The notes under the pieces: generated by a model
What the model was told of the DNA's origin: nothing
The model's database searches: none
The model's input: only the letters and a program-made list of their open reading frames with translations
Position numbers and translations under genes: made by a program
Shown: piece by piece, positions 1 to 8,344 of the stretch
How positions within the stretch are numbered: position 1 is the first letter of the stretch
How the letters are laid out: each line of letters opens with the position of its first letter
Assembly: GCF_002563655.1 (NCBI RefSeq)
Contig: NZ_PDIY01000001.1
Span: 1,150,001 to 1,214,000 of the forward strand
Direction: 5' to 3'
DNA length: 64,000 nt
Origin: Bacillus sp. es.034
GTDB lineage: Bacteria; Bacillota; Bacilli; Bacillales; Bacillaceae_B

Positions 1-2
1 AA

Positions 3-50
3 GATGTGCCTGCTAAAGTGGATGAAGCAAAAAAAGTAAGAGAAGCTTAA
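3..50 (+). CDS. C-terminal end of an unidentified protein (partial)
   Basis: A reading frame open from the first bases ends at TAA after 15 codons (tail DVPAKVDEAKKVREA). A strong hairpin terminator follows about 45 bases later, which fits a real gene end. The tail is too short to identify, and the choice of this frame rests only on that context. Confidence 0.4.
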   Translation, partial: DVPAKVDEAKKVREA

Positions 51-96
51 TAAGGCTCCAATAGGCTTTTGCTTTGTTTATCTATAGTAAAAAGAA

Positions 97-134
97 GGGT
101 AGGAAACCAGATTTGGTTCCTACCCTTTTATTTT
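97..134 (+). terminator. Rho-independent terminator
   Basis: GGGTAGGAAACC pairs with GGTTCCTACCC (one bulged A) around an AGATTT loop and is followed by TTTTATTTT. It closes the gene entering from the left edge. It may also serve the leftward gene ending at 224. Confidence 0.8.
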
Positions 135-223
135 CAGTACAAAATAGTGTCGAGATACTTCCTGAAATACAAGGGAAAAATCAGCATGCTACATGTTTCC
201 TGTTCAATTACTCATCGGTTTTC

Positions 224-1006
224 CTACTTCTTAATAAAATAATCCACCAAATACTCCGCCCACAACGCATGCCCTTCCTCACTAGGTGTCTCCTGATCTT
301 CCGCCAGCAGCTCACCCAATGTCTCCTCATCATCAACAGGCCAGGCACTCCAGTGATCCAGATAAGGAATGTCATTCTCTTCAGCGAACTCCTTCAGCTT
401 CTCAATCTGAAGGGGATAGTATGTTGCCCCGGCGATCGGATGTGTCGGTTGCAGGATCAAGACGGCGTCCTCGTTCTGTTCGGTCAGTTTGCGTTTGAAG
501 ATCTGGATGCTTTCCTGGTTGTTCTCTCCACCGACGCCGTTCGAATTGTCGTTCAGGGCGAAGGGTTCAAGAAGGACAAGCTGGGGTCCATAGTCCAGCA
601 CTTCATCTACGTTCTCTCCATTCACAAAGGTGAGAGAGGTTGTATCGTATTGAAAGATTTTCACTGCGATGTTGTCTCTATATGTATCGATAAGTTCTGA
701 TTTCACCTGCTCACTCCAACCGTTTTCATCGGCCCCGAGTGCGAGGGATCCGACGATGGCCAGTTTATAGGGAGTGCCGTCAGCGACTGCTTTCTTGAAG
801 GAAGCTTGAGCGTCCTCTGGCCAATTGGCGATGAGGGAGTCGAAACCTGGTTCTTCTTCTGTCGCTTGCTCTGCCGTTGTCGCCTCTGTAACGTCCGCAG
901 TTTTTTCTGCGCTTGAAACGGAGGTTTTATCCTGCCAATACATGTTCCCGTAAACAAGTACACCTACACAAACCAAACCTAGTAAAAATAATGAAAAGGT
1001 TCTCAT
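224..1006 (-). CDS. SGNH/GDSL-family hydrolase, membrane-anchored or secreted
   Basis: This 260-residue protein has an N-terminal hydrophobic segment (about residues 4-22) and then a low-complexity Glu/Ala/Thr linker. The fold signatures of SGNH hydrolases are visible: block I is IVGSLALGA with the putative nucleophile Ser. The C-terminal block reads SEEGHALWAEYL, with a His in the usual catalytic position. Family members are esterases or polysaccharide O-acetyl esterases, often next to surface-polymer loci. It is transcribed away from the eps operon, so the roughly 200 bases between them carry both promoters. A role in trimming or acetylating the polymer is inferred from position only. The substrate cannot be read from the sequence. 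Confidence 0.75.
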   Translation of the reverse strand: MRTFSLFLLGLVCVGVLVYGNMYWQDKTSVSSAEKTADVTEATTAEQATEEEPGFDSLIANWPEDAQASFKKAVADGTPYKLAIVGSLALGADENGWSEQVKSELIDTYRDNIAVKIFQYDTTSLTFVNGENVDEVLDYGPQLVLLEPFALNDNSNGVGGENNQESIQIFKRKLTEQNEDAVLILQPTHPIAGATYYPLQIEKLKEFAEENDIPYLDHWSAWPVDDEETLGELLAEDQETPSEEGHALWAEYLVDYFIKK

Positions 1007-1209
1007 ACTTTAGACCTCCATTTATGGTGGGAAATGGTGAAGAAATCATTTCCAATTTACTAAAATGCCTTCCATTTTGACATTATTTGTAGTTTAATAG
1101 ATAAGTATGGATATGTTACATTTCTATTAAAATTATGACAACAAATTTCTCAAAATACAACAGGAAACCACATTATTTTACATATTTTTTCTATTATTAG
1201 GAGGAAGTT

Positions 1210-1953
1210 ATGGAAGAAACGATCAGTTTGCGCGAGTTGATGGAAACGTTACGAAAGCGCATGAGTTTAATTATCTTGATTACTCTTACAGCCATCTTAG
1301 TAAGCGGGGCGGTCAGCTTTTTCCTTTTGACACCTGTTTACCAGTCCACTACACAATTATTGGTCAATCAGGCAAAGTCGGATCAGCCGGCTTATAATCC
1401 CGGTGAGATCCAAACGAATCTGCAATTGATCAATACGTATAATGTCATCATTAAAAGTCCTGCCATTCTTGAAAAAGTATCTACTGATCTGAACAACGGA
1501 TTGAATGCTTCCCAACTTAATTCGAAGATCACTGTAGGCAGTGAAGCAGAGTCTCAAGTCATCAATCTGTCAGTAACCGATACAGATCCTCAAACCGCTG
1601 CCGACATTGCCAACAAAACAGCTGAGGTCTTTCAAAGCGAAATTACGAAAATCATGAACGTCGACAACGTAACCGTCCTTGCCAAAGCTGAAGTCGGTGA
1701 AAAACAATCGCCTATCAAACCGAAACCTGTACTAAACGTTGCCATCGCAGCGGTAGTAGGATTAATGCTCGGTGTAGGGCTTGCCTTCTTACTGGAGTTC
1801 CTGGATAACACTCTCAAAACGGAACAGGAAGTCGAGAAAGTGCTCGGCTTGCCGGTCCTTGGTTCCATAGCTATCATCGGGGATGTCAAAGAAGACAATC
1901 CATCAGGACGCGCGAATCGCAAATCACGGGAAAGGGGTGAGAAGATTGGGTAA
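1210..1953 (+). CDS. Wzz-type chain-length determinant / BY-kinase modulator (YwqC/EpsA-like)
   Basis: A polysaccharide co-polymerase-type protein of 247 residues. It has a transmembrane helix at about 19-40, an extracellular domain, a proline-rich turn (SPIKPKP) and a second helix at about 175-197. In the family it sets polymer chain length and activates the partner cytoplasmic tyrosine kinase through its C-terminal tail. AGGAGG lies 5 bases before the ATG. A possible sigma-A -35 (TTGACA, 1077-1082) lies upstream, but no convincing -10 accompanies it. The 3' end overlaps the kinase gene by 8 bases, so the two are translationally coupled. This is the first gene of the rightward operon. Confidence 0.9.
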   Translation: MEETISLRELMETLRKRMSLIILITLTAILVSGAVSFFLLTPVYQSTTQLLVNQAKSDQPAYNPGEIQTNLQLINTYNVIIKSPAILEKVSTDLNNGLNASQLNSKITVGSEAESQVINLSVTDTDPQTAADIANKTAEVFQSEITKIMNVDNVTVLAKAEVGEKQSPIKPKPVLNVAIAAVVGLMLGVGLAFLLEFLDNTLKTEQEVEKVLGLPVLGSIAIIGDVKEDNPSGRANRKSRERGEKIG

Positions 1954-2650
1954 GAATAAGAAGCTGAAGAAACTGATGGCGAATACGAAGCGGAAGCTCG
2001 TGACGCAGATATCTCCGAAGTCACCGATTTCAGAGCAGTATAAAACGATTCGGACCAATATCAACTTCTCGTCCGTTGACAGGGAGATGCGCTCGATCAT
2101 GGTGACATCATCAGGTCCCGGAGAAGGGAAATCCACGACGGCTGCCAATATGGCTGTGGTATTTGCCCAACAGGGAAAAAGTGTCCTGTTGGTCGATGCG
2201 GATATGCGGAAACCGACGGCTCATTATACGTTCAATGTGACGAATACATTCGGTCTTACAACCGTGTTGACAAGGCAGAAGATGCTGAGGGAAGTGATCC
2301 ATCCAACAGAGGTGGATCATCTGGATTTATTGACGTGCGGTCCTGTACCACCGAATCCTGCGGAACTACTTAGTTCAAGATCGATGGAAGAATTCCTGGT
2401 GGATGTGTATGAAGACTATGATATGGTCATTTTCGACACGCCGCCTGTCCTTGCCGTAACCGATGCACAGGTATTGGCCAATCAATGCCACGGAACGATC
2501 CTCGTCGTGAGCTCAGGGACGACCGAAATCGAAAGCGCTCAAAAGGGGAAAGAACTCCTTCAATCAGCTAAAGGAAAGCTCCTCGGAGTCATCCTGAACA
2601 ACCGTGAAATCAAAGATACAAGCTATTATTACTATTATGGAAAAAGATAA
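1946..2650 (+). CDS. Tyrosine-protein kinase of the BY-kinase family (YwqD/EpsB-like)
   Basis: The CpsD/CapB-type ATPase has Walker A (GPGEGKST, about 53-60), Walker A' (LLVDADMRKP), Walker B (MVIFDTPP) and a C-terminal tyrosine cluster (SYYYYYGKR) that is autophosphorylated in the family. It works with the membrane modulator encoded just upstream to control polymer export and length. I chose the TTG at 1946 because AAAGGGGTGA sits 5 bases upstream and the protein then has the usual length (234 residues). An earlier in-frame ATG at 1883 lies deep in the preceding gene. Confidence 0.92.
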   Translation: MGKNKKLKKLMANTKRKLVTQISPKSPISEQYKTIRTNINFSSVDREMRSIMVTSSGPGEGKSTTAANMAVVFAQQGKSVLLVDADMRKPTAHYTFNVTNTFGLTTVLTRQKMLREVIHPTEVDHLDLLTCGPVPPNPAELLSSRSMEEFLVDVYEDYDMVIFDTPPVLAVTDAQVLANQCHGTILVVSSGTTEIESAQKGKELLQSAKGKLLGVILNNREIKDTSYYYYYGKR

Positions 2651-2685
2651 CAATAAATAAAAGGTCATTCGACAAATTTCACCCG

Positions 2686-2713
2686 TTTACAAATATACCT
2701 AGTGTAGTAAAAT
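2686..2713 (+). promoter_or_regulatory. Possible sigma-A promoter before the phosphatase gene
   Basis: TTTACA and TAAAAT are separated by 16 bases in the gap between the kinase and phosphatase genes. This could give the phosphatase and downstream genes an internal start. It is a pattern match only. Confidence 0.3.
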
Positions 2714-2764
2714 GATAGATGTTGACTTAAGTCGAAAGAACTAAGTAATGTGAGGAGGATGACG

Positions 2765-3532
2765 ATGATTGACATACATAGTCATATCTTACCTGGTGTG
2801 GACGACGGAGCCCGCACCATGCAGGATAGTGTCGATATGGCGAAGCTTGCCGTATCGGAAGGGATTGATATGATCATCGCGACTCCTCACCATATGAACG
2901 GGCAGTATGAGAATGAACGTCTTGATATTCTTCATAAAGTGGACGAACTGAACCATCACCTGCAACAGGAGAAGGTTGATTTGAAAGTCCTTCCGGGTCA
3001 AGAATGCAGAATATTCGGAGAAATGATAGAAGACTATCACAATGGAAAACTCTTACCTTTAAACCGAGTTTCCCCATACATATTCGTCGAATTCCCTTCA
3101 AGCTCGGTACCGCGATATGCGGACAGGCTATTTTACGAGCTGCAGAATGAAGGGCTGATCCCCGTCATCGTTCATCCGGAGAGAAATGCAGAATTGATCG
3201 AACGGCCGGACAGACTGTATAATCTGGTCAAGAATGGGGCAGTCACGCAATTGACAGCGTCAAGCCTGACAGGTTACTTCGGCAAGAATATCCAGAGATT
3301 CTCCCAGCAATTGATCGAAGCCAACCTGACGCACTTCATCGCATCAGATGCACATAATATACATAATCGCTCTTTCAAAATGGAGGAAGCGATGGATACA
3401 TTAGAGAAAAAGTACGGAATAGATATGATCTATTACTTTACAGAGAATGCAGAACTGCTGATAGAAGGCAAGAATATCTATAAAGAAATCCCGGAGAAGG
3501 TTAAAAAGAAAAAATTCCTGGGAATCTTTTAA
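2765..3532 (+). CDS. PHP-type tyrosine-protein phosphatase (YwqE/CapC-like)
   Basis: The protein opens with IDIHSHILPGVDDGA, the metal-binding HxH signature of PHP-domain phosphatases. It has further metal-ligand blocks at GQECR, IVHPERN and ASDAHN. In Gram-positive bacteria this enzyme (YwqE, Wzb/CpsB type) dephosphorylates the BY-kinase and its substrates. AGGAGG at 2753-2758 points to the ATG at 2765 (255 residues) and not to the GTG at 2750 or ATG at 2759, which overlap or abut the ribosome site. It completes the modulator-kinase-phosphatase trio. Confidence 0.92.
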   Translation: MIDIHSHILPGVDDGARTMQDSVDMAKLAVSEGIDMIIATPHHMNGQYENERLDILHKVDELNHHLQQEKVDLKVLPGQECRIFGEMIEDYHNGKLLPLNRVSPYIFVEFPSSSVPRYADRLFYELQNEGLIPVIVHPERNAELIERPDRLYNLVKNGAVTQLTASSLTGYFGKNIQRFSQQLIEANLTHFIASDAHNIHNRSFKMEEAMDTLEKKYGIDMIYYFTENAELLIEGKNIYKEIPEKVKKKKFLGIF

Positions 3533-3554
3533 GAGAAATCGAATAGAATCAATA

Positions 3555-3735
3555 AGGTCCTAAGGTACTATTGTCGTTGGTAAATCGGAATCATAAAGTT
3601 GCACTCGGACAACAGTAGAATTTTGGGAATGTCTCCTTACCATTATCATCGGAGGCACTCGGTCACGCCGTGGGGGAAGAGTAGCTTCGCCTTAGACGCT
3701 CGTCGTCAGTGGTGGGATGTGAGGAAGGGTTAGAT
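3555..3735 (+). promoter_or_regulatory. EAR (eps-associated RNA, Rfam 'epsC') leader element
   Basis: A gene-free, structured stretch of about 180 bases lies directly upstream of the epsC homologue. This is the position of the EAR element, known in Bacillales as a processive antitermination RNA of exopolysaccharide operons. Several short pairings are visible: TTGTC with GACAA, CTCC with GGAG around 3632-3655, and GC-rich blocks at 3655-3710 unlike the flanking DNA. If functional it would let polymerase read through the terminator at 6673-6708 into the long AT-rich block. The assignment rests on location and overall look; no covariance search was run. Confidence 0.72.
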
Positions 3736-3780
3736 GCCCATATTTTTATTATTTTTATGAAATAGAAGGAAAGGGAAGCG

Positions 3781-3960
3781 ATGAAAACGTTTTATGTATT
3801 GAGAACCAGTAGTTTATTAAATGAGATGTTCAATAGATTCCTAAGGAAAAGATGTAGACTTCTATATGTTTCCCTTAGGTATTTATTTTGTCGAAAAACA
3901 GAAAAAGGAGAGGTCCATTTTGAGTTATACGAAACGAGTTTCCATGTTGATGCTGCTTGA
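3781..3960 (+). CDS. Possible 59-residue leader ORF overlapping the epsC start
   Basis: An ATG preceded by AAGGAAAGGG opens a 59-codon frame rich in Arg, Leu, Phe and Tyr (begins MKTFYVLRTSSLLNEMF). It ends 38 bases inside epsC in a different frame. It lies between the EAR element and epsC. It could be a translated leader that couples translation to epsC, or chance. I recognise no homologue. Confidence 0.28.
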   Translation: MKTFYVLRTSSLLNEMFNRFLRKRCRLLYVSLRYLFCRKTEKGEVHFELYETSFHVDAA

Positions 3961-5743
3961 TTCCATAATAGTGTTAACGGCTATTTATATCGGTTATTAT
4001 CTTGTCATTCCTACCTTTTCAATCAGTGGTACTCTTCCGACGCTCGTATTCACCTCTGTGGCGCTGCTTGTGACCCATCATATATTCGCTTTCATTTACC
4101 GCATTTATCAGAAAGCGTGGGAATACGCAAGTGTTGGGGAAATGCTCGCCATCGTCCGTGCCATCACGTGGTCGATCGTAGCCACGGCAGTGATTCAATT
4201 TGTGGCGAAAGGTGATATCTATGTGCGGGTGCTTGGTGTGACATGGATGTTGCACATCATCCTCATCGGGGGATCCCGTTTCTCATGGAGAATGTACAGG
4301 GATTACTACATAAAACCAAAGCAAGAGAAAAAGCGCGCATTGATCATCGGCGCCGGGGCAGCAGGTTCCATGCTTGTCCGCCAATTCATGAAAAATCACG
4401 ATGCAGACATCCTTCCTGTAGGATTCGTCGATGATGACCCGAAAAAACAGAAGCTCCAAATCTATGGAGTCACCGTAGCGGGAAGAACGAAAGATATCCC
4501 GAAACTGGTAGAAAAACTGAACGTGGAAACGATCATCATTGCCATCCCGTCGATGAGTAAATCCGAGATTCAACGAGTGTATCAGGAGTGCAGTAAGACG
4601 GATGCGAAGACCCAGATCATGCCGATGTTAGAAGACATCGTGTCAGGAAAAGTGTCCGTGAATCAATTCCGTGATGTCCAAGTAGAAGACTTACTCGGAA
4701 GAGACCCGGTGGAACTCGATACGAAATCGATTTCGGAAAAATTGACGGGGAAAACGATTCTGGTGACGGGGGCAGGAGGATCAATCGGATCCGAGATCTG
4801 TCGTCAGGTGAGTAAGTTCAAGCCGAAGAAGCTTCTATTACTCGGTCACGGTGAGAATTCCATTTACGGAATCGATATGGAGCTCAAAAACAAATATAAG
4901 AGTGAATTTGACATTATCCCGATCATTGCGGATATCCAGGATCGTGAACGGATCTTTGAAGTCGTTCAGACGCACTCACCGGATGTGGTATATCATGCGG
5001 CGGCCCATAAGCATGTGCCCCTCATGGAATATAATCCGAAAGAGGCCGTGAAGAACAATGTGATTGGAACGAAGAACGTAGCGGAAGCAGCCGATACATT
5101 CGGAGTCAACACGTTCGTGCTAGTTTCTTCCGATAAAGCCGTAAACCCGACAAACGTTATGGGATCCACGAAGAGAATCGCTGAAATGGTCATTCAGAAC
5201 CTGGACAAACAGAGCGGTACCAATTTCGTCGCCGTCCGTTTCGGGAATGTACTCGGCAGCCGTGGAAGCGTCATTCCACTATTTAAAAGGCAGATCCAAG
5301 CAGGTGGCCCGGTGACCGTTACCCATCCGGACATGACGAGATACTTCATGACCATTCCGGAAGCATCAAGGCTCGTTATGCAGGCAGGTGCTTTGGCACG
5401 TGGTGGGGAGATCTTTGTCCTTGATATGGGTGAGCCGGTCAAGATCGTGGACCTGGCCAAGAATCTGATTAACTTGTCAGGTTATTCAATAGAAGAAATC
5501 GGGATTAAATATGCGGGGATCCGTCCCGGTGAGAAGATGTACGAGGAACTGCTTGGAGAGAATGAAGTTCATGGGGAAGCGGTGTTTCCGAAGATTTTTA
5601 TTGGGAAGACGGTGGAGTTCCAGTATGAGCGCGTGACGAACCTGGTAGAAAACCATACTGACTTCGATCCTCAATACTTATCTAACTATGTTTTAGAATT
5701 AGCGAATAAGAAAGAACGACAATTAGTTCAGAGCATAAACTAA
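3920..5743 (+). CDS. epsC: Membrane-bound UDP-N-acetylglucosamine 4,6-dehydratase (EpsC/CapD family)
   Basis: A protein of 607 residues with about four N-terminal membrane helices. A first Rossmann-like region (LIIGAGAAGSML) is followed by the SDR catalytic domain with TGAGGSIGSEI and the MxxxK-type active site seen as VMGSTKR. The large membrane members of this family convert UDP-GlcNAc to the UDP-4-keto-6-deoxy sugar, the precursor of QuiNAc- or bacillosamine-type residues. AAAAGGAGAGG lies 6 bases before the TTG at 3920, giving a start close to the family length; the ATG at 3866 has no ribosome site. No EpsN/EpsM aminotransferase-acetyltransferase pair follows. The reductase at 9000 is therefore the likely next enzyme. 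Confidence 0.88.
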   Translation: MSYTKRVSMLMLLDSIIVLTAIYIGYYLVIPTFSISGTLPTLVFTSVALLVTHHIFAFIYRIYQKAWEYASVGEMLAIVRAITWSIVATAVIQFVAKGDIYVRVLGVTWMLHIILIGGSRFSWRMYRDYYIKPKQEKKRALIIGAGAAGSMLVRQFMKNHDADILPVGFVDDDPKKQKLQIYGVTVAGRTKDIPKLVEKLNVETIIIAIPSMSKSEIQRVYQECSKTDAKTQIMPMLEDIVSGKVSVNQFRDVQVEDLLGRDPVELDTKSISEKLTGKTILVTGAGGSIGSEICRQVSKFKPKKLLLLGHGENSIYGIDMELKNKYKSEFDIIPIIADIQDRERIFEVVQTHSPDVVYHAAAHKHVPLMEYNPKEAVKNNVIGTKNVAEAADTFGVNTFVLVSSDKAVNPTNVMGSTKRIAEMVIQNLDKQSGTNFVAVRFGNVLGSRGSVIPLFKRQIQAGGPVTVTHPDMTRYFMTIPEASRLVMQAGALARGGEIFVLDMGEPVKIVDLAKNLINLSGYSIEEIGIKYAGIRPGEKMYEELLGENEVHGEAVFPKIFIGKTVEFQYERVTNLVENHTDFDPQYLSNYVLELANKKERQLVQSIN

Positions 5744-5755
5744 GGGGTGGATGAA

Positions 5756-6649
5756 ATGCAAAAAGTAAGAAAAGCGATTATTCCGGCTGCGGGCCTAGGA
5801 ACACGATTCCTGCCGGCGACGAAAGCTCAACCGAAGGAAATGCTTCCGATTGTGGACAAGCCTACTATTCAATATATCATCGAGGAAGCGGTCGCTTCCG
5901 GTATCGAGGATATTATCATTGTGACGGGTAGAGGGAAGAGAGCGATTGAGGATCATTTTGATAAGTCGTATGAGCTTGAAGAGACACTTGCGAAAAAGGG
6001 TAAGTATGAGCAACTGGAAGAAGTGCAGGGGATTTCGAAGTTGGCTAATATTCATTATATTCGTCAGAAGGAGCCACTTGGGTTAGGGCATGCGATTTCG
6101 TGTGCGAGCCGGTTTATTGGGGATGAGCCTTTCGCGGTTCTACTTGGGGATGATATTGTACATTCTCCTGAAAAGCCGTGCTTGAAACAACTGATTGAAG
6201 TTTACGAGCGCTATAACTCTTCCGTTATTGGTGTTCAAGAAGTGCCTAAACAGGAAGTATCAAAATATGGTGTCATCTCTATTAATAATCATGAGATGGA
6301 TAACGGTGTCTTCCACATAAATGACTTAGTTGAGAAACCAAAGGTGGAAGATGCGCCATCCAATTATGCCATCATGGGTCGTTATGTATTGCGCCCTGAA
6401 ATCTTTGAGATCCTTGAAACCCAAACACCTGGGGCAGGGAACGAGATCCAGCTTACGGATGCGATTAAGAAGTTGAATGAGTTGCAAATGGTTGTTGGAT
6501 ACGAATTCAAAGGTGATCGTCATGATGTAGGAGATAAGTTTGGGTTTATTAGAGCTACTGTGGAGTTTGCATTAGAGCGTGGGGATTTAAGAGAGCAAGT
6601 TTTAAACTACTTAAAAACTACCTTAGAAGAAAGTGAAATAAAACTCTAA
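5756..6649 (+). CDS. galU: UTP-glucose-1-phosphate uridylyltransferase (GalU/GtaB)
   Basis: The N-terminus reads [16 protein letters not shown], the nucleotide-binding signature of glucose-1-phosphate uridylyltransferases. EMLPIVDKP and EKP motifs follow, and the length (297 residues) is typical. It makes UDP-glucose, which the dehydrogenase at 19070 can oxidise to UDP-glucuronate. AAGGGGTGG supports the ATG at 5756 over the GTG at 5747. The gene follows epsC by 12 bases and is closed by a strong terminator. Its base composition matches the upstream conserved genes, not the AT-rich block that follows. A second housekeeping copy elsewhere is possible. Confidence 0.93.
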   Translation: MQKVRKAIIPAAGLGTRFLPATKAQPKEMLPIVDKPTIQYIIEEAVASGIEDIIIVTGRGKRAIEDHFDKSYELEETLAKKGKYEQLEEVQGISKLANIHYIRQKEPLGLGHAISCASRFIGDEPFAVLLGDDIVHSPEKPCLKQLIEVYERYNSSVIGVQEVPKQEVSKYGVISINNHEMDNGVFHINDLVEKPKVEDAPSNYAIMGRYVLRPEIFEILETQTPGAGNEIQLTDAIKKLNELQMVVGYEFKGDRHDVGDKFGFIRATVEFALERGDLREQVLNYLKTTLEESEIKL

Positions 6650-6672
6650 CTAAAAATAATTTATGTTATATC

Positions 6673-6708
6673 AGTGGAGAAATAATTTAATGTTTCTCCA
6701 CTTCTTTT
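6673..6708 (+). terminator. Rho-independent terminator after galU
   Basis: A perfect 10-bp stem (AGTGGAGAAA with TTTCTCCACT) is followed by TCTTTT. It separates the conserved first part of the locus from the AT-rich strain-specific block. The EAR element upstream could allow read-through. Confidence 0.85.
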
Positions 6709-6817
6709 CGTAACTGATAGCTTGATATTAAATAATTTAGTGGATTAGTAGTTAATTAGAAGGTGAATCCTCTTTCGATTAAGTACTAAGTTACTAAATA
6801 GAAGTGAGGTAAAAGAA

Positions 6818-7498
6818 ATGTCATATTTAGTCGTAATAGCACACCCAGATGATGAAGTATTAGGAGCAGGGGCTACCATGTATAAGCTTGCTCAGGAGGG
6901 CCATTCAGTAAATGTCTGTATTCTTTCGGGTGATGTCAATGCAAGGAATTTTAGGCCAACAACTGAAGAGTTGAATGAAGATGTAGCAAATTCTTTAAAT
7001 ATCATTGGTGTTGATAGAGTCATTACTGGAAATTTTCCTAATATTGAATTTAACATGGTACCACATTTAAAGCTTGTTCAATTCATAGAAAAAGCCATTA
7101 TAGAAACAAATGCTGATGTGGTCTTTACTCATCATCCAGCCGATTTGAATAATGATCATCTACATACGTCCCTTGCTTGTCAGGCTGCTGTGAGATTGTT
7201 TCAGAGAAGAAGTGATGTGAAACCTCTGAGAGAACTACTCTTTATGGAAGTACCATCCTCTACTGAATGGGGATTGAATAAAACGATGAATCAATTTTCT
7301 CCTAATACTTTCATTGAAGTTGGAGAAAAAAGCGTGGATAAAAAGATTGAGGCTCTAGCTCAGTATCGTGGAGTAATGAGAGACTATCCTCACCCTAGAA
7401 GTAATGAAGCAATTAAAGGATTAGCCGCTTACCGTGGGGGCCAAGCCGGAATGGTTTATGCAGAGGCTTTTGAAAGTGTTTTTAGACGTGGATTCTAG
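6818..7498 (+). CDS. PIG-L (LmbE-like) family deacetylase
   Basis: The N-terminus contains AHPDDEVLGAG, the zinc-binding signature (HPDD) of PIG-L/LmbE N-deacetylases, with a second metal-site region near THHPADLNNDHLH. The length (226 residues) fits the family, which removes N-acetyl groups from GlcNAc-type sugars or glycoconjugates. It is the first gene of the AT-rich block. A formyltransferase gene begins 21 bases downstream, so the two may act in turn: deacetylate an amino sugar, then formylate the free amine. Confidence 0.88.
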   Translation: MSYLVVIAHPDDEVLGAGATMYKLAQEGHSVNVCILSGDVNARNFRPTTEELNEDVANSLNIIGVDRVITGNFPNIEFNMVPHLKLVQFIEKAIIETNADVVFTHHPADLNNDHLHTSLACQAAVRLFQRRSDVKPLRELLFMEVPSSTEWGLNKTMNQFSPNTFIEVGEKSVDKKIEALAQYRGVMRDYPHPRSNEAIKGLAAYRGGQAGMVYAEAFESVFRRGF

Positions 7499-7519
7499 TA
7501 GTAGAGAGGTTGGATAAAA

Positions 7520-8344
7520 GTGAAAAAGAAGATAGCATTTGCAACTTGTGTTCAATTGGGCTTGAGTTGCATTGAAGAAATCTATCGAATCGGAGGTAAT
7601 TTGGAACTCCTAATTACCCTTAAAGACGAAAAAGCAAAGAAAAAGTCAGGAAGAATATATCTCGATGATATAGCACATAAACATAATGCTCCTTTATTAA
7701 AGATTGATAATATTAACGACCAAGAGGTTCTGGATTCGTTAAGAGAGCATCAAATAGATTGGTTGTTCATTATTGGCTGGTCCCAGATTGCACGAAAACA
7801 AGTTCTTGAGACACCAACCTATGGTTGCATCGGTATGCACCCAACTTTATTACCAGTGGGAAGAGGAAGGGCTGCCATACCATGGGCGATTATTAAAGGG
7901 TTGCAAGAAACAGGTGTGACGATGTTTAAACTTGATGAAGGCGTTGATACCGGTGATATTATTGGACAAGATTCGATTAGCCTGAATGAACAATCAACCG
8001 CGACAGAACTTTACAAAAGAGTCGATCAAATGCATATCACACTAATTGAAAAGTATTGGGATAGCATTGTTAATAACAACATCACGCTTACAAAACAGAA
8101 TGAAGCAGCTGCCACTGAATGGCCTGGTAGAAAGCCAGAAGACGGAGAGTTATTAAATAGTATGACAATGGATGAAGCGGATAAATTAGTCAGGGCTGTC
8201 ACTCATCCATACCCAGGAGCTTTCTATCACTCTGAAGAAAACAAATTAAGAATTTGGTCAGCTAAAACAAGTACAACTGAAGGTGAAATAGTACTGAAAG
8301 ATGGATACTTAACTCCAATTGACTACGAGGTTGATGAGAAATAA
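7520..8344 (+). CDS. Formyltransferase-family protein, probable sugar N-formyltransferase
   Basis: The central part (MHPTLLPVGRGRAAIPWAI) and the downstream GVDTGDII block match N10-formyl-THF-dependent formyltransferases such as Fmt and the ArnA N-terminal domain. The catalytic His and Asp are present. The usual Asn two residues before the His (N-x-H) is Gly here (GMH), a variant I take to be a subfamily trait without being able to check. In a polysaccharide locus the likely job is to N-formylate a nucleotide-linked amino sugar. At 274 residues it is shorter than Met-tRNA formyltransferases. Its stop overlaps the next start (TAATG). Confidence 0.8.
   Translation: MKKKIAFATCVQLGLSCIEEIYRIGGNLELLITLKDEKAKKKSGRIYLDDIAHKHNAPLLKIDNINDQEVLDSLREHQIDWLFIIGWSQIARKQVLETPTYGCIGMHPTLLPVGRGRAAIPWAIIKGLQETGVTMFKLDEGVDTGDIIGQDSISLNEQSTATELYKRVDQMHITLIEKYWDSIVNNNITLTKQNEAAATEWPGRKPEDGELLNSMTMDEADKLVRAVTHPYPGAFYHSEENKLRIWSAKTSTTEGEIVLKDGYLTPIDYEVDEK

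Noticed and set aside
74-700. Long rightward open frame of 208 codons
   Set aside because: It is the antisense of the SGNH hydrolase gene (224-1006), lacks a ribosome site and has no protein-like motif.
1883-1945. Earlier ATG start for the tyrosine kinase
   Set aside because: It lies inside the modulator gene without a ribosome site, while TTG 1946 has AAAGGGGTGA at ideal spacing and gives the family length.
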